From NCBI GenBank assembly GCA_963710275.1, contig CAVPZS010000012.1, positions 598,058-662,057 on the forward strand: DNA of 64,000 nucleotides, in the 5' to 3' direction. Below are positions 47,362-56,765 of the stretch, piece by piece. A program made the position numbers and the translations under genes. The notes beneath the pieces were generated by a model. It was given only the letters and a program-made list of their open reading frames with translations. It was not told the DNA's origin and did no database searches. This DNA is from Rhodoblastus sp963710275. GTDB lineage: Bacteria > Pseudomonadota > Alphaproteobacteria > Rhizobiales > Beijerinckiaceae. Each line of letters starts with the position of its first letter. The stretch's first letter is position 1.

Positions 47362-48900
47362 ATGAAGCACCCCTCCTGTTTCGCGACCACCCAACCCGAC
47401 AAGGTCGCCTATCGCATGGCGCGGTCGGGCGAGACGATGACCTTCGCCGAACTCGATCTGTTATCGAACCAGGGCGCCCAGGCCTTTCGCTCACTCGGCG
47501 CGCAGATGGGCGAGAACGTCGCCTTTCTGTTCGAGAACCGGCTGGATTTCATAGCGCTCACCTGGGCGGCGCAGCGCAGCGGTTTGTTTTACACGCCTGT
47601 CAGCCACCACCTGACGCCGGGCGAGATTGCCTATATCGTCAGGGATTGCGAAGCAAAAATCCTGATTGTTTCCGACACCCACGCGGGTCTTCTCGATGAG
47701 CTTCGAAAGGCTTGCCCGGGCGTGCGCATGTTTGTCGGCGGCGGCGACGTAAGCGATCCCGCGCTCGACTGGCGGGCTCTCCAGGCGAGGATGCCTGCGA
47801 CGCCGATCGCGGACGAAGCGGCGGGCGCGGATCTCCTCTATTCTTCGGGCACGACCGGCAGGCCGAAGGGCGTTGCGCGCATTTTCGACCGAAGGCCCAT
47901 CGACACCGTGATTCCCGCGCTGATGACGGTCCTTTGCGAGACCATGGCGGGGATGGACGGAAACACGATGTATCTTTCGCCCGCGCCGCTCTACCACGCT
48001 GCGCCGCTGCGGACATCGATGATGGCCGTCATGCTCGGCGGATCGGCCGTGATCATGGAGAAGTTCGACGCGGAGGAATGTCTGGCGCTGATCGAACGCT
48101 TCAGGATCACGCACGCGCAATTCGTGCCGACCATGTTCGTGCGCATGCTGAAATTGCCTGATGAAACGCGGGCGAAACATGATCTCTCCAGTCTCAAGGT
48201 GGCGTTCCACGCGGCTGCCCCCTGTCCGCGCGAAGTCAAGGCCCGGATGATCGAATGGTGGGGACCCATCCTGATTGAATATTATGCCGGGTCGGAAGCG
48301 AACGGAGTCACGCTGACGACGTCCGAGGAATGGGCGCGTCACCCGGGCACCGTCGGCCGCTCGCTGGTCGGCAGGATCGTCATCGTCGACCCGCAGGGCG
48401 AGGAACTGCCTTCCGGTGAAATCGGCGCGATCTATTTCGACAGCGGAATCAACTTCGTATACCGAAATGATCCCGAGAAGACGCGGCGGGCCTATCTTCG
48501 GCCCGGGTGCTCAACGATTGGAGATGTCGGCTATCTCGACCAGGAGGGCTTCCTCTTTCTGACGGACAGAGCCGCCTATACCATCATCTCAGGCGGCGTG
48601 AACATTTATCCGCAAGAAGCGGAGGACTTGCTCGTGTCGCATCCGGATGTTGCCGACGTCGCTGTCTTCGGCGTGCCGAACGACGAAATGGGCGAGGAAG
48701 TGAAGGCCGTGGTTCAGCTTGAGCCCGGCGTTGAAGCCACGCCGGAAAAAGCGAGCGAATTGATCGCGTGGTGTCGCGAACGGCTCTCGCATTTGAAGAC
48801 GCCGCGCAGCATCGATTTTCGCGATTTCCTGCCGCGCACGCCGACCGGAAAACTGGTCAAGCGCACGCTGAAGGACGAATATTGGCCACAAAAGTCCTAG
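47362..48900 (+). CDS. AMP-forming acyl-CoA ligase (FadD-like)
   Basis: This 512-residue ligase activates a carboxylic acid to acyl-CoA. The P-loop reads LLYSSGTTGRPKGV, the adenine-binding block YYAGSEANGVT, the hinge region TIGDVGYLDQEGFLFLTDR and the C-terminal catalytic lysine region PRTPTGKLVKRTL. The ATG at 47362 begins the conserved N-terminus. It is the last gene of the operon that starts with the SDR at 42363, and it precedes a decayed arylsulfatase on the other strand. Substrate unknown. Confidence 0.92.
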   Translation: MKHPSCFATTQPDKVAYRMARSGETMTFAELDLLSNQGAQAFRSLGAQMGENVAFLFENRLDFIALTWAAQRSGLFYTPVSHHLTPGEIAYIVRDCEAKILIVSDTHAGLLDELRKACPGVRMFVGGGDVSDPALDWRALQARMPATPIADEAAGADLLYSSGTTGRPKGVARIFDRRPIDTVIPALMTVLCETMAGMDGNTMYLSPAPLYHAAPLRTSMMAVMLGGSAVIMEKFDAEECLALIERFRITHAQFVPTMFVRMLKLPDETRAKHDLSSLKVAFHAAAPCPREVKARMIEWWGPILIEYYAGSEANGVTLTTSEEWARHPGTVGRSLVGRIVIVDPQGEELPSGEIGAIYFDSGINFVYRNDPEKTRRAYLRPGCSTIGDVGYLDQEGFLFLTDRAAYTIISGGVNIYPQEAEDLLVSHPDVADVAVFGVPNDEMGEEVKAVVQLEPGVEATPEKASELIAWCRERLSHLKTPRSIDFRDFLPRTPTGKLVKRTLKDEYWPQKS

Positions 48901-48909
48901 GGACATTCA

Positions 48910-49770
48910 TGAGTTCCGAATTGCCGCCAGATCGGCCAACCAACAGCATAAAGCGGACTTTTGGATTCGTAGTTGCTCTGCGACGCTTCGCCGCCCCGCC
49001 AGGCGACGCCGACTTCCGGTCCGCGATGGCTCTCGAGGAGCTGCCGGACGTATATCTCGACCAGATCGTCCGCCATGCCGAACCGGCTATGGGGATAGAG
49101 CGCTTCCTTGCTCCGTTTTGCCAGATCCGGCTGGCCCGTGACTTCGAAGACGAAGGCGAGCTGTCGGCGGCCGGCTGGCGCGCGCTCCGTCGACACTGCG
49201 GAAATAGGATCGCGCGAGGAAATTGTGGACTAAATGCGGCTTGCCATCCTTCAGGTAGAACGAGATTCCGCCCTCGCTTCCGCCTTAGGAGAGCAGGACG
49301 CCCTCGCCTCCCCCTTCAGGGATCACGACATCCGCGACAACAGCATAGGATCGGTTGAAGATGCGCGGCGCGACGCTGCCCGCGACGCCATGCGTGTTCG
49401 GATTACAGGTGAAACTCTCACGATATGGCGTGATCTGCGGTCGCGGCGCCATCAGCTTCAGGGTCGAGCGGCTGTCGATCGGCAGCACGTTGTATTTGCC
49501 GGCCTCGACACATACCACTGGTTGATCAATTCGATCAGGCGACCGCGGTAGACGTCATTCGGCGAGGCCAAGGCGATGGCGATATCCGCGGTAAAGCCGA
49601 CCCCTCGGCCAGCGCGCTGATGATCGCAAGTCTTTTCTGGGAATGAGCATGCAATGGCTGGTCGATCCGGAGGTCGACATCGATTTCCTCGCCAGAGCAT
49701 CGATCATGGCGATCCGGCAGAACCTGGCCACTGCACCCCAGAAGCGGACAAGCGCGCGCCGATAGCGACG
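48910..49770 (-). pseudogene. Decayed arylsulfatase, C-terminal part
   Basis: Pieces of one sulfatase lie in several minus-strand frames. In order they are ASPNDVYRGRLIELINQWYV, EAGKYNVLPIDSRS, APRPQITPYRESFTYP-like, YAVVADVVIPEGGGEGVLL, FYLKDGKPHLVHNF and PAGRRQLAFVFEVTGQPDLAK. Together they match the C-terminal half of arylsulfatases of the AtsA type. The sulfatase active-site C-x-P-S-R region is absent, so the gene is truncated and frame-disrupted. It fills the stretch between two acyl-CoA ligase genes and may mark a lost ability to use a sulfated substrate. Confidence 0.75.
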
Positions 49771-49781
49771 CGCGCGCGACG

Positions 49782-51353
49782 TCAGCTGTACCGGTCGACC
49801 AGGAGAAATTTCTGGATCTTTCCCGTCGGCGTCCGCGGCAATGCCTGGTTTTCAAACAGGACGGTCTTCGGCGTCTTGAACCCGGCGAGACGTTCACGAC
49901 AAATCGCCTGCACCTTTTCGACCGAAAGCGTGTCGGCGTCCGCAGCGCAGACGATGACCGCGGTGACCCGTTCGCCCCACATGTCGTCGGGCAGCCCGAA
50001 CACGGCGCAATCGGCGACGCCCGGGATCTCCAAAATCGCCTCCTCCACTTCGGCGGCGTGTACGTTCTGGCCGCCCGAAATGATCATGTCCTTGAGCCGC
50101 CCCTTGATGAACAGGAATCCATCCTCATCCAGCAGTCCGAGGTCGCCGGTGTGCACCCAGCCGCCGCGAAACGTTTCCGCGGACTTTGCGGGATTATCGA
50201 AATAATGCGTGACGGTCGCAGGCGAGCGGCCGAGAATTTCGCCGACTTCGCCGGGCGCCGCGCGACTGCCGTCCGCGCGCTCGATCCGTATTTCCGAGAA
50301 CGGGATCGGCAGCCCAATCGAATCCGGGCGGAGTTTGCGATCTTCCGGCGTGCTGAGCGCCAGCGCACCCGTCTCCTGCATGCCATAATATTCGTAAACG
50401 GCGGGGCAAAGTTTTTCCGCCACGCGCTCGCGCAAGGGCGCCGGGAACATCGAGCCCGCGAACACGAGGCCGCGCAACGACTTGAGATCGCGGCTCGGTA
50501 AACTCGGTTCGGCCAGCAACATCGCGCCCATGGTTGCGACGAGATTCACCAGGGTTACGCGCTCCGTCTCGATCAAGCGCAGCGCCTCGGCCGCATTGAA
50601 ATCGATCAGCACATTGCGGGCGCCGAACATCAGTCCCGCGGCGATCCACGCGTAGCCGACGCGACCGAACGCCGGGAAGACTGTCATGAAGACGTCGCGC
50701 GACGTGGCGCCGAAGCCCTCGAACATCGTTCCGACCGCGGCATTGTTGAAATGCGTCAGCGTATAAGCCTTGGGCATACCGGTCGTTCCGGAGGTCAGGT
50801 TGAAATAGAAGGGATCGTGCTCCTCGACCTCCACTTCAGGCTCCACCGCCGCAGACCCTGCAAGCAATTCTTCGTAAGCGAGCGCCCAGTCCGGTTTGCC
50901 CTCGCCGATGGCGATGAACGACCTGACCGCAGGAAGCGCCGCATGGACCTCGGCAGCCGCGGCGGCAAAACGCATTTCGAACAGCATCGCCTGGGCGCCC
51001 ATCGCCTGCATCAACGAGACGATCTCCGTCGGCGCAAGACGATAGTTCAGGGGTATGCCGACCAACCCGAGTTTTGCGAGGGCGAAATAGATTTCAGGCA
51101 GCTCCGCCCGGTTGTTGCAAAGAAACGCGACGACGTCGGGTTTTTGCAGTCCAAGGCCCACGAGGCCGTTGGCCAGGCGATTGCAGCGATCGTTGGTCTG
51201 GCGGAACGTGAAGCGCCGACCGGTCCCGGCGCAGAAAAACGCTTCCCGATCGCGAAATCGCAACGCTGCCGAGGTCAATATGCCCCCTGCGACCATCTTG
51301 CCAAGCGCGCGGTCGGATTTTTGCGCCGCAGTCCCATTCACAGCATCGACCAT
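49782..51353 (-). CDS. AMP-forming acyl-CoA ligase
   Basis: This 523-residue ligase shows the P-loop FYFNLTSGTTGMPKAYTLTHF, an adenine-binding YEYYGMQETGALALST, TGDLGLLDEDGFLFIKGR and the C-terminal LPRTPTGKIQKFLLVDRY. The ATG at 51353 follows GGGAGGACCAAA and starts the conserved protein. The frame runs open upstream to 51827, but that part is antisense to the next gene and is not expected to be translated. It is the last gene of a minus-strand operon (TetR, ligase, hydratase, ligase). Confidence 0.92.
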   Translation of the reverse strand: MVDAVNGTAAQKSDRALGKMVAGGILTSAALRFRDREAFFCAGTGRRFTFRQTNDRCNRLANGLVGLGLQKPDVVAFLCNNRAELPEIYFALAKLGLVGIPLNYRLAPTEIVSLMQAMGAQAMLFEMRFAAAAAEVHAALPAVRSFIAIGEGKPDWALAYEELLAGSAAVEPEVEVEEHDPFYFNLTSGTTGMPKAYTLTHFNNAAVGTMFEGFGATSRDVFMTVFPAFGRVGYAWIAAGLMFGARNVLIDFNAAEALRLIETERVTLVNLVATMGAMLLAEPSLPSRDLKSLRGLVFAGSMFPAPLRERVAEKLCPAVYEYYGMQETGALALSTPEDRKLRPDSIGLPIPFSEIRIERADGSRAAPGEVGEILGRSPATVTHYFDNPAKSAETFRGGWVHTGDLGLLDEDGFLFIKGRLKDMIISGGQNVHAAEVEEAILEIPGVADCAVFGLPDDMWGERVTAVIVCAADADTLSVEKVQAICRERLAGFKTPKTVLFENQALPRTPTGKIQKFLLVDRYS

Positions 51354-51453
51354 TTTGGTCCTCCCTTGTTTTTTGTCTGCGATCGCCGCTTGCCGCGGTT
51401 CGTTTTCAATTCCGGAGCACGGAGCTCTATTCCATGCTTTCGTGGCCAAGCGA

Positions 51454-52230
51454 TTATCTGCCGACAAAGTGCGGAGCCCGCTTTTCGACAAACGCCGCCG
51501 CACCTTCGCGCAGGTCGTCCGTGACAAACGCGTGAGCTTGCGCGTTCGCTTCGCCGTCGAGCGCATTCGCCAGGTCGGCGGTCCAGGCGGCTTCGAGTTG
51601 TTGCTTGATGAGGCGCAGCGCGATCGGCGGCCCGTCGGCAAGTCGCTGCGCGACGGCCAGCCCCTCGTCGAACAGCGCATCGTCGTCGACGCATTTCCAG
51701 ATGAGGCCCCACCGCTCAGCGGTTTCCGCGGCGACCGGTTCGGCAAGAAGCGAAATGGCGCGGGCGCGCGCAACGCCGATCGACCGTTGCAGGAAGAGGG
51801 AGGTTCCGCCATCGAGGGCAGCGCCAAGTCTCGCGAAACTCAGGATGAAATTCGCCGACCGGGCCGCGATGACGATGTCGCCGGCCAGCGCGATGCCGAC
51901 GCCGGCGCCGGCGGCGGGGCCGTTCACCGCAACGACGATCGGGACTGCGGACTGGCGAATATTTTCGATCAGCGGGTTGATGGAGGCGCGCATCATGGCG
52001 CCAATGTTTTCGCCGCGTTCGAACGTATCGCCACCGAATTGAGCGCCGGAGCAGAAGCCCTTGCCGGCGCCGGTGAGCAGGATCGCGCGCACGCCTGGCG
52101 CGCTTTGCGCCTCGCCAAGCGCCGCGGCGAAATCCGCGATGAGCTCGCTGGCCAACGCGTTGTATTGGCTTGGATTATTCAGCGTCAGGATGACGAGCGG
52201 CCCGCGCCGTTCGGATAGCGTCATCGGCAT
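51454..52230 (-). CDS. Enoyl-CoA hydratase/isomerase family protein
   Basis: A 258-residue crotonase protein of the PaaG/FadB1 style. The oxyanion segments are GAGKGFCSGAQFGG and GPAAGAGVGIALAGDIVIAARS. The FARLGAALDGGTSLFL segment, with Asp and no second Glu, suggests isomerase or hydratase activity. It lies between two ligase genes in one orientation. The ATG at 52230 is supported by the family start. Confidence 0.9.
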   Translation of the reverse strand: MPMTLSERRGPLVILTLNNPSQYNALASELIADFAAALGEAQSAPGVRAILLTGAGKGFCSGAQFGGDTFERGENIGAMMRASINPLIENIRQSAVPIVVAVNGPAAGAGVGIALAGDIVIAARSANFILSFARLGAALDGGTSLFLQRSIGVARARAISLLAEPVAAETAERWGLIWKCVDDDALFDEGLAVAQRLADGPPIALRLIKQQLEAAWTADLANALDGEANAQAHAFVTDDLREGAAAFVEKRAPHFVGR

Positions 52231-52277
52231 GGTGTTCCTCCTCGTGTTCTCCCGGGCGTCGCGCGAGAGAGCCAGTT

Positions 52278-53841
52278 TCAGTTCACGGCCTTCGTTTTGT
52301 TTTCCCAGTAGGGCGCGCGCAATTCGCGCTTGAGGATCTTGCCGGCGCCGGACATCGGCAGCATCTCGTCCTGAATTTTCACGCTACGCGGGCATTTGTA
52401 GCCGGCGATGCGATCCTTGCAGAAGGAGATGATCTCGTCAGCGGTAACCTCGGCCCCGGGCTTTCGCATGATGACGGCGTGCGCGGTTTCGCCCCATTGC
52501 TCGCTGGCGATGCCGATGACCGCGCATTGCGCGACGGCGGGATGCTGGGCGATGCAATTCTCGACTTCCGCCGAGTAAATGTTCTCACCGCCGGAAATGA
52601 TCATGTCCTTGATGCGGTCGACGACATAAACGTACCCGTCCGCGTCCATGTAGCCGCCGTCGCCCGTGTGCATCCAGCCTTCGACCACCGCCTTGCGGGT
52701 CTCTTCCGGGCGCTCCCAATAGCCCATCATCACGGTCTCTCCGCGCGCGCATATCTCGCCAACAACTCCAACGCCAACGGGCTTGTCGTCGGCGTCGACG
52801 ATGCGCACATCGACCATCAGGATGGGTCGTCCGGCCGAACTGTTGCGCCCCTTGGCGCGGCCCTCGCCAATGTGGTCCCGCCAAGGCAGAATGGTGGCGC
52901 AGGGCGACAGCTCGGTCATGCCGTAGGCCTGGAAGAAACGAGTTGCCGGCAGCGCGGCCATGGCGCGCGACATGACGGCGTCGCTGATCGGCGATGCGCC
53001 GTAGATCACGGTAGACAGCGACGACAGGTCATACTTTCCGATACCGGGATGATCGACAAACATCTGGATCATGGTTGGCACAAGAAGGCTCTCGGTCGCC
53101 TTGAACGTTTCGATCGCCGCGGCGAGTCCCTCGGGCGTGAACGTGCGCACAATCGCATGCGAATTGGCGACCAGCAAATGCAGATACATGGCGGCGGCAT
53201 TGGCCAGGTGGAACATTGGCGCGGCATGAAGATAAACGCCGTCGTCGGACGCAAGACCCTCGCCCGCCATGTTTCTGGCGTTGCTCATGAGGTTGCTGTG
53301 GCTCAGCATCACGCCCTTGGAGCGGCCGGTCGTTCCGCCGGTGTAAAATATGCCGGCAAGATCGGAGCCAGCGGCTTCCGCATCAGGCGCGGGCGCGGCG
53401 TTTGCGATGAGCTCTTCATAATCATTTGCGCCTGCCGCGGAGGCGGGCTTCGGCGCGTCGTCACCATAGACCAGGCCGATCGAGCCAATTTGCCGCGCGA
53501 TCTCCGCGCCCATTGCCGCGAAGGCCGCGTCGACGAACAACAGCTTCGGCTTGCAGTCGCGCACTGCGTCTTCGTTCTCGTGTGCGCTCCAACGGATATT
53601 GAGCGGCACGATCACGGCGCCAGCCCAGGCGACAGCCAGAAAAAGTTCGATATATCGATCCTGATTGAGCATCAGGACAGCAATCCGGTCGCCCCTGGCG
53701 ATCCCGAGGCCTTGCAGCGCCTGCGAGCCGCGCCACGCGGTCAGCGACGCCCAGCCACGTCCTGCTTCGGCCCTCGAACGAAATGGCTATGCCGTTGCGC
53801 TTGAGCAGCAACGCGCGATGCAATCCGTAAGTCGTGCTCAT
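52278..53841 (-). CDS. AMP-forming acyl-CoA ligase (one frame break)
   Basis: The N-terminal piece (MSTTYGLHRALLLKRNGIAI and RTWLGVADRVARLAG) and the main piece (ALQGLGIARGDRIAVLMLNQDRY onward) are in two frames. The break lies near 53721, where GCAGGCGCTG should be GCAGCGCTG. The rest is intact: GIFYTGGTTGRSKGVMLSH, FFQAYGMTELSP, TGDGGYMDADGYVYVVDR and the C-terminal SGAGKILKRELRAPYW. Corrected length is about 520 residues. It lies 62 bases from the TetR gene in the same direction, so it may be the first gene after it in the minus-strand operon. Confidence 0.87.
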
Positions 53842-53903
53842 GATATCCTCCCAATTTTATTTTTTCAGTCGAGCTGGTCACGAAACGGCTGCGCCGCCGT
53901 ATG

Positions 53904-54599
53904 CTACGCCGTCTCATTCCCTCGTGAGCGGTTTTTCGTTTTCGATTTCACTGCCGCTCCGGCTGCCTGACCGGCCACCAGGCCCTCGGTGAGTCTCAAG
54001 GCGAATTCGTCAGCGACCGCCTCCCCGGAAAGACGGCCGCCAGGTTGATACCAATGTCCGATCCAGTTCAACGAACCTGCGACGGCGAAGGCCGAAAGCT
54101 TCGGGTCGCACTTTACGATTGTTCCGTCGGCGATGCCCTGCTCGATATATCGGCGGAGCACCGCGTCATATTTGCGCTTCTTGGCGCGAACCCTTTTTTG
54201 CCCGTCGTCGGACAGCTCCCGGTCGTCGAGCCGCACCTGGCACATCCCGAAGTCCGTGGTCATGACCAGCGCGTAGGCCCGGATCAGCTTGCGAAGCTTG
54301 GTCAAGCTGTCGCCGCCGTCGCGCTCGATATCCTGAATGCTGGCTTCGAGCATCTCCTGTCCGAGCTGCACGCACTCCTCGAGAATGTCTTCCTTGCTGC
54401 GAAAATAATTGTAGAGCGCAGGCTTGGTGATGTTCAGGCGTTTCGCGACATCCGTCAGCGTGGCGCGATGATAGCCGACTTCGAGGAACAACTGCACCGC
54501 CATGCTCAAAACAGCGCGCCGTTTCTCGTCGCGCGCGCGGCGGCGATCCTCGAACGGCGCCCAGAGAGGCAATTCATCGGCTTTCGCTCGTAGTTTCAA
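53904..54599 (-). CDS. TetR-family transcriptional regulator
   Basis: A repressor with the TetR helix-turn-helix (GYHRATLTDVAKRLNITKPALYNYFRSKEDI, shown here only as LNITKPALYNYFRSK) and a ligand domain. It resembles the TetR at 41521 in layout. The TTG at 54599, with GAGG upstream, is chosen because the ATG at 54647 lies inside the palindrome at 54639-54654. The start is uncertain. It is divergent from the thiolase-led operon at 54688 and likely controls that operon and the minus-strand ligase genes. Confidence 0.85.
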   Translation of the reverse strand: MKLRAKADELPLWAPFEDRRRARDEKRRAVLSMAVQLFLEVGYHRATLTDVAKRLNITKPALYNYFRSKEDILEECVQLGQEMLEASIQDIERDGGDSLTKLRKLIRAYALVMTTDFGMCQVRLDDRELSDDGQKRVRAKKRKYDAVLRRYIEQGIADGTIVKCDPKLSAFAVAGSLNWIGHWYQPGGRLSGEAVADEFALRLTEGLVAGQAAGAAVKSKTKNRSRGNETA

Positions 54600-54638
54600 T
54601 TTCGGGCCTCGCTCACATTGACAACATCTGCGACATAT

Positions 54639-54654
54639 ATTACCCATTGGTCAT
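54639..54654. promoter_or_regulatory. Candidate TetR operator
   Basis: ATTACC-CATT-GGTCAT has 6-bp arms with one mismatch and lies in the TetR-thiolase gap. The core ACC-N4-GGT resembles sites used by fatty-acid-type TetR regulators. A related arrangement lies at 42203-42220. Confidence 0.5.
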
Positions 54655-54687
54655 TAAATGTCCAGTGAGAAAGTTATGGAGGTAAGC

Positions 54688-55872
54688 ATGGCTGGTCGGG
54701 TGATCGTTGCAGGAGTCGGAATGATTCCGTTCTCCAAGCCGGGCGCCAGCGCGCCATACAATGAAATGGGCGCCTCCGCTGCGCGCCAGGCGCTTGCCGA
54801 TGCGGGAATTGGCTACGATTTGGTGCAGCAGGCCTATGCCGGTTACGTCTATGGCGACTCGACCGCCGGCCAACGCGCGATCTATCCGCTCGGCCTGACC
54901 GGGATTCCCATCGTCAACGTCAACAACAATTGCTCGACGGGATCGAGCGCGCTCTTTCTGGCGCGGCAGGCCGTGGAATCCGGCGCCGCCGATTGCGTTC
55001 TGGCTCTCGGTTTCGAGCAGATGAAACCCGGAGCGCTCGGTTCGATCTTTTCCGACCGGCCGAGCCCGTTCGACGAGTTCGACGCGATCACCGACCGGCT
55101 GGTCGACGCCAAGGACATCCCGCTGGCCCTTCGCTATTTCGGCGGCGCCGGCCTCAGCCACATGAAGAAATATGGCACCACGCTCGAATCCTTCGCCAAA
55201 GTGCGCGCCAAGGCGAGCCGGCACGCCAAGAACAATCCTCTGGCCATTTTCCGCAAGGAATTGACGGCCGACGACGTCATGAACGACGTGGTGGTCTGGC
55301 CCGGCGTGATGACCCGGCTGATGGCTTGCCCGCCAACCTGCGGCGCGGCCGCGGCCATCCTCGTTTCCGAGGAATTCGCAAAGCGGCGCGGCATTCGAAC
55401 CGACGTCCGGATCGCGGCGCAGGCGATGACCACCGATTTCCCGTCGACCTTCGAGACCGACGACATGATGCGCGTCGTCGGCTTCGACATGACGCGCGCC
55501 GCAGCCAACACGGTCTATGAGCAGGCGGGGGTCGGCCCCGACGATCTCGACGTCGTCGAACTGCACGATTGCTTCGCGCAGAACGAGCTGATCACCTACA
55601 AGTCGCTCGGTCTCTGCAAGGAAGGCGGCGCCGCAGCATTCATCGACGCCGGCGACAACACCTATGGCGGCAAGGTCGTGACCAACCCCTCGGGCGGCCT
55701 TCTGTCCAAGGGCCATCCGCTCGGCGCGACCGGCCTCGCCCAGTGCTACGAGCTGACCCGGCAATTGCGCGGCTCGGCCGAAGCGACCCAGGTCGACGGC
55801 GCGCGGCTGGCGCTGCAGCACAATCTCGGGCTCGGCGGCGCTTGCGTCGTCACCCTTTACCAACGCGCGTGA
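54688..55872 (+). CDS. Thiolase-like lipid-transfer protein (SCP-x type)
   Basis: A 394-residue thiolase-fold protein of the sterol-carrier (SCP2/SCP-x-like) type. It has the catalytic cysteine in NNNCSTGSSALFLAR, the HDCFAQNELITY histidine region and SKGHPLGATGLAQCYEL. Such enzymes cleave the 3-ketoacyl-CoA of branched or steroid side chains. The ATG at 54688 is used because it has a perfect GGAGGTAAGC site; starts at 54658 and 54676 lack one. It leads a plus-strand operon of seven genes. Confidence 0.9.
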   Translation: MAGRVIVAGVGMIPFSKPGASAPYNEMGASAARQALADAGIGYDLVQQAYAGYVYGDSTAGQRAIYPLGLTGIPIVNVNNNCSTGSSALFLARQAVESGAADCVLALGFEQMKPGALGSIFSDRPSPFDEFDAITDRLVDAKDIPLALRYFGGAGLSHMKKYGTTLESFAKVRAKASRHAKNNPLAIFRKELTADDVMNDVVVWPGVMTRLMACPPTCGAAAAILVSEEFAKRRGIRTDVRIAAQAMTTDFPSTFETDDMMRVVGFDMTRAAANTVYEQAGVGPDDLDVVELHDCFAQNELITYKSLGLCKEGGAAAFIDAGDNTYGGKVVTNPSGGLLSKGHPLGATGLAQCYELTRQLRGSAEATQVDGARLALQHNLGLGGACVVTLYQRA

Positions 55873-55880
55873 GGTCCGAC

Positions 55881-56324
55881 ATGGTCGACAAATCAGCCAT
55901 CGGCGTGACCTTCGCGCCAACACACGCCAAGGTCGAGGCCGGGCGCCTGCGTTACTTCTTCGAGACTCTGCGCGAGCGCAATCCGATCTACCGCGACGCC
56001 TCCGCGGCCAAAGCCGCCGGCTACGACAATGTCCCTATTCCGCCGACCTACTTGTTCTGTCTGGAGATGATGGATTCGGAAAATCCGTTCGAATTTCTCC
56101 AGAAACTTGATATCGACCTGACCCGCATTCTGCACGGGGAACAGCGCTTCGAATACCACGCGCCGGTCGTCGTTGGCGACACGCTGACCTTCAAATCCCG
56201 TGTCGCGGATGTGGTGGACAAAAAGGGCGGCGCGCTCACCTTCGTCAATGTCGAGACCCGGATTACGAACCAGCTGGGCAAACATGTCGCGGACACCATC
56301 CGCTCGATAGTCGTGCGCAATTAG
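55881..56324 (+). CDS. MaoC-like dehydratase, N-terminal-type (FAS1-like)
   Basis: This 147-residue hot-dog-fold protein resembles the N-terminal MaoC-type domain: IPPTYLFCLEMMD, ILHGEQRFEYHAPVVVGDTL and ITNQLGKHVADTIRSIVVR. It lacks the catalytic D-x-N-x-x-H motif, so it likely pairs with the next protein, which carries it, to form a heteromeric enoyl-CoA hydratase. Such pairs act on bulky substrates such as steroid side chains. It starts 8 bases after the thiolase stop. Confidence 0.87.
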   Translation: MVDKSAIGVTFAPTHAKVEAGRLRYFFETLRERNPIYRDASAAKAAGYDNVPIPPTYLFCLEMMDSENPFEFLQKLDIDLTRILHGEQRFEYHAPVVVGDTLTFKSRVADVVDKKGGALTFVNVETRITNQLGKHVADTIRSIVVRN

Positions 56325-56334
56325 GAGATCTCGC

Positions 56335-56750
56335 ATGGGCGCCCAATCCAGAACAATCGTCGCTGTCGGCGACCGCATCATCCACAAGACCTATCCGCCG
56401 ATCAGCCGCCACACGCTTGCGCTCTATTGCGGCGCGTCCGGCGATCACAATCCCATGCATGTCGATATCGACTTCGCGAAAAAGGCTGGATTTCCGGACG
56501 TTTTCTCGCAGGGCATGCTCGTCATGGGCTACCTCGGCCAAGCGCTGACGGACGCGGTGAAGCCGGACGCCATCAGGTCATTCTCGACGCGCTTTTCGGC
56601 GATCACGCAACTCGGGGCAGACTCACCTGCGAGGGCGAGGTGGCCGAAGTGTTCGAAGCCGGCGGCGAGAAGCGCGCGCGGATCAAACTGACCACGAAAG
56701 ATGAAGCGGGCGAGGTCAAACTTGCCGGCGAAGCCATTATCGCAATCTGA
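56335..56750 (+). CDS. MaoC-family enoyl-CoA hydratase (one frame break)
   Basis: The N-terminal part has the hydratase motif LYCGASGDHNPMHVDIDFAKK with the catalytic Asp and His. The frame shifts near 56614, where a GGGG run seems to lack one G. The other frame then gives GRLTCEGEVAEVFEAGG and ends GEAIIAI at 56750. Corrected length is about 138 residues. It forms the catalytic half of a MaoC pair with the preceding gene, 10 bases away. Break type favours a homopolymer error. Confidence 0.85.
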
Positions 56751-56765
56751 ACCGAGGAAACAACC

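Noticed and set aside
51354..51827. N-terminal extension of the acyl-CoA ligase that ends at 49782
   Set aside because: This part is antisense-phase reading of the neighbouring enoyl-CoA hydratase gene; a good ribosome site and conserved start lie at 51353.
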